64,000 nt of DNA from Agromyces sp. SYSU T00194 (GTDB lineage: Bacteria; Actinomycetota; Actinomycetes; Actinomycetales; Microbacteriaceae), in contig NZ_JBEPJZ010000001.1 of the NCBI RefSeq assembly GCF_040496035.1, positions 744,001 through 808,000 of the forward strand. The letters are read 5' to 3'. The position numbers and the translations under genes were made by a program. Shown in pieces: positions 62,863 through 64,000 of this stretch; position 1 is the stretch's first letter; each line of letters begins with the position of its first letter. A model generated the notes under the pieces. It was given only the letters and a program-made list of their open reading frames with translations. It did not search any database and was not told the origin of the DNA.

Positions 62863-63258
62863 GTGCCCACCATCGTCGTCGACGTGATGCCCAAGGCCGA
62901 GCTGCTCGACCCCCAGGGGAAGGCCGTCGCCGGCGCGCTGTCCCGCACGGGCCACGACGCGGTCTCCGGCGTGCGCATCGGCAAGCGCTTCGAACTCACC
63001 GTGGACGGCCCGGTCGACGACGCCGTGCGCGCCGACATCGAGCAGATCGCGGCCGACATCCTCTCCAACGGCGTCATCGAGGACGTCGTCGCGATCCACT
63101 GGGGCGACGACGAGGTGACCACCCCGCCGGCCGACGACACCGACAGCGAGACCGTCGACGTGTCGCTCACCGACGCGGAGGTCGCCGAGGCCGCCGCGAC
63201 CGCGCCCGAGGCGCACGACGGCGTGGGCTACGACGCTCCCGCGGGCGAGACGCACTGA
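62863..63258 (+). CDS. purS: Phosphoribosylformylglycinamidine synthase, PurS subunit with extended tail
   Basis: Small subunit that lets PurL and PurQ form the FGAM synthase complex (fourth purine step). The first 85 residues match PurS ([47 protein letters not shown]). The protein is 131 residues instead of the usual about 80; the extra 45 residues are acidic ([20 protein letters not shown] ...). The start is GTG 62863 behind CGGAG. It is separated from purQ by only 2 nt, so the two are co-translated. Confidence 0.95.
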   Translation: MPTIVVDVMPKAELLDPQGKAVAGALSRTGHDAVSGVRIGKRFELTVDGPVDDAVRADIEQIAADILSNGVIEDVVAIHWGDDEVTTPPADDTDSETVDVSLTDAEVAEAAATAPEAHDGVGYDAPAGETH

Positions 63259-63260
63259 CC

Positions 63261-63959
<699 letters not shown>

Positions 63960-64000
63960 TCCGGCCCGGCCTGCAGGTAGCATCGGCACCACCGACACGA

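Overview
The window is a 64 kb piece of a very GC-rich chromosome. The protein families point to a high-GC Gram-positive actinobacterium: DUF3073 beside purM, a hydrolase inside a kynA-kynU cluster, SARP and TipA-type regulators, a lipoprotein-tethered sugar importer, frequent GTG starts and many leaderless-looking promoters. Gene content and the very common word GGATGCC look most like Microbacteriaceae (Agromyces and relatives). That placement is inference; no rRNA or other marker gene lies in the window. I see no prophage, insertion sequence, CRISPR array, tRNA or rRNA.

Left part (1-14.9 kb): the end of a LacI-controlled sugar ABC importer with recognisable operator sites; a secreted or membrane-anchored esterase; an SDR dehydrogenase; a large SARP-type STAND regulator that overlaps tail to tail with an OhrR-like MarR gene; arginine deiminase; and several membrane proteins.

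14-24 kb holds histidine catabolism. An IclR regulator is divergent from hutH, then hutU and hutI follow on the plus strand and hutG lies on the minus strand. An M23 cell-wall hydrolase sits between hutH and hutU, and a pair of nested 56-bp palindromic repeats sits between hutU and hutI.

24-31 kb is metal transport and housekeeping: a P2-type Ca2+-class ATPase, a Nudix hydrolase, and a His-rich CopB-type copper ATPase behind a CsoR-like operator. 31-38 kb has an RND (HAE1) efflux pump, a secreted phytase-like esterase and a glutathione peroxidase. Pump and peroxidase share one 14-bp operator-like sequence. 38-45 kb has a MocR/YczE divergon with a 36-residue membrane microprotein, a TipA-like MerR regulator, a DUF4097-PadR operon with palindromic sites, a universal stress protein fused by overlap to a two-subunit fluoride channel, and a flavin monooxygenase.

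45-64 kb is a dispersed purine cluster (purM, purF, purD, purC, purS, purQ; purL is expected just beyond the right edge). Interspersed are a DUF4062-STAND-TPR protein, a hotdog thioesterase, a class-I glutamine amidotransferase and a tryptophan-to-anthranilate operon (kynA, amidohydrolase, kynU). Many starts lie only 6-7 nt after a good -10 hexamer, which implies leaderless mRNAs.
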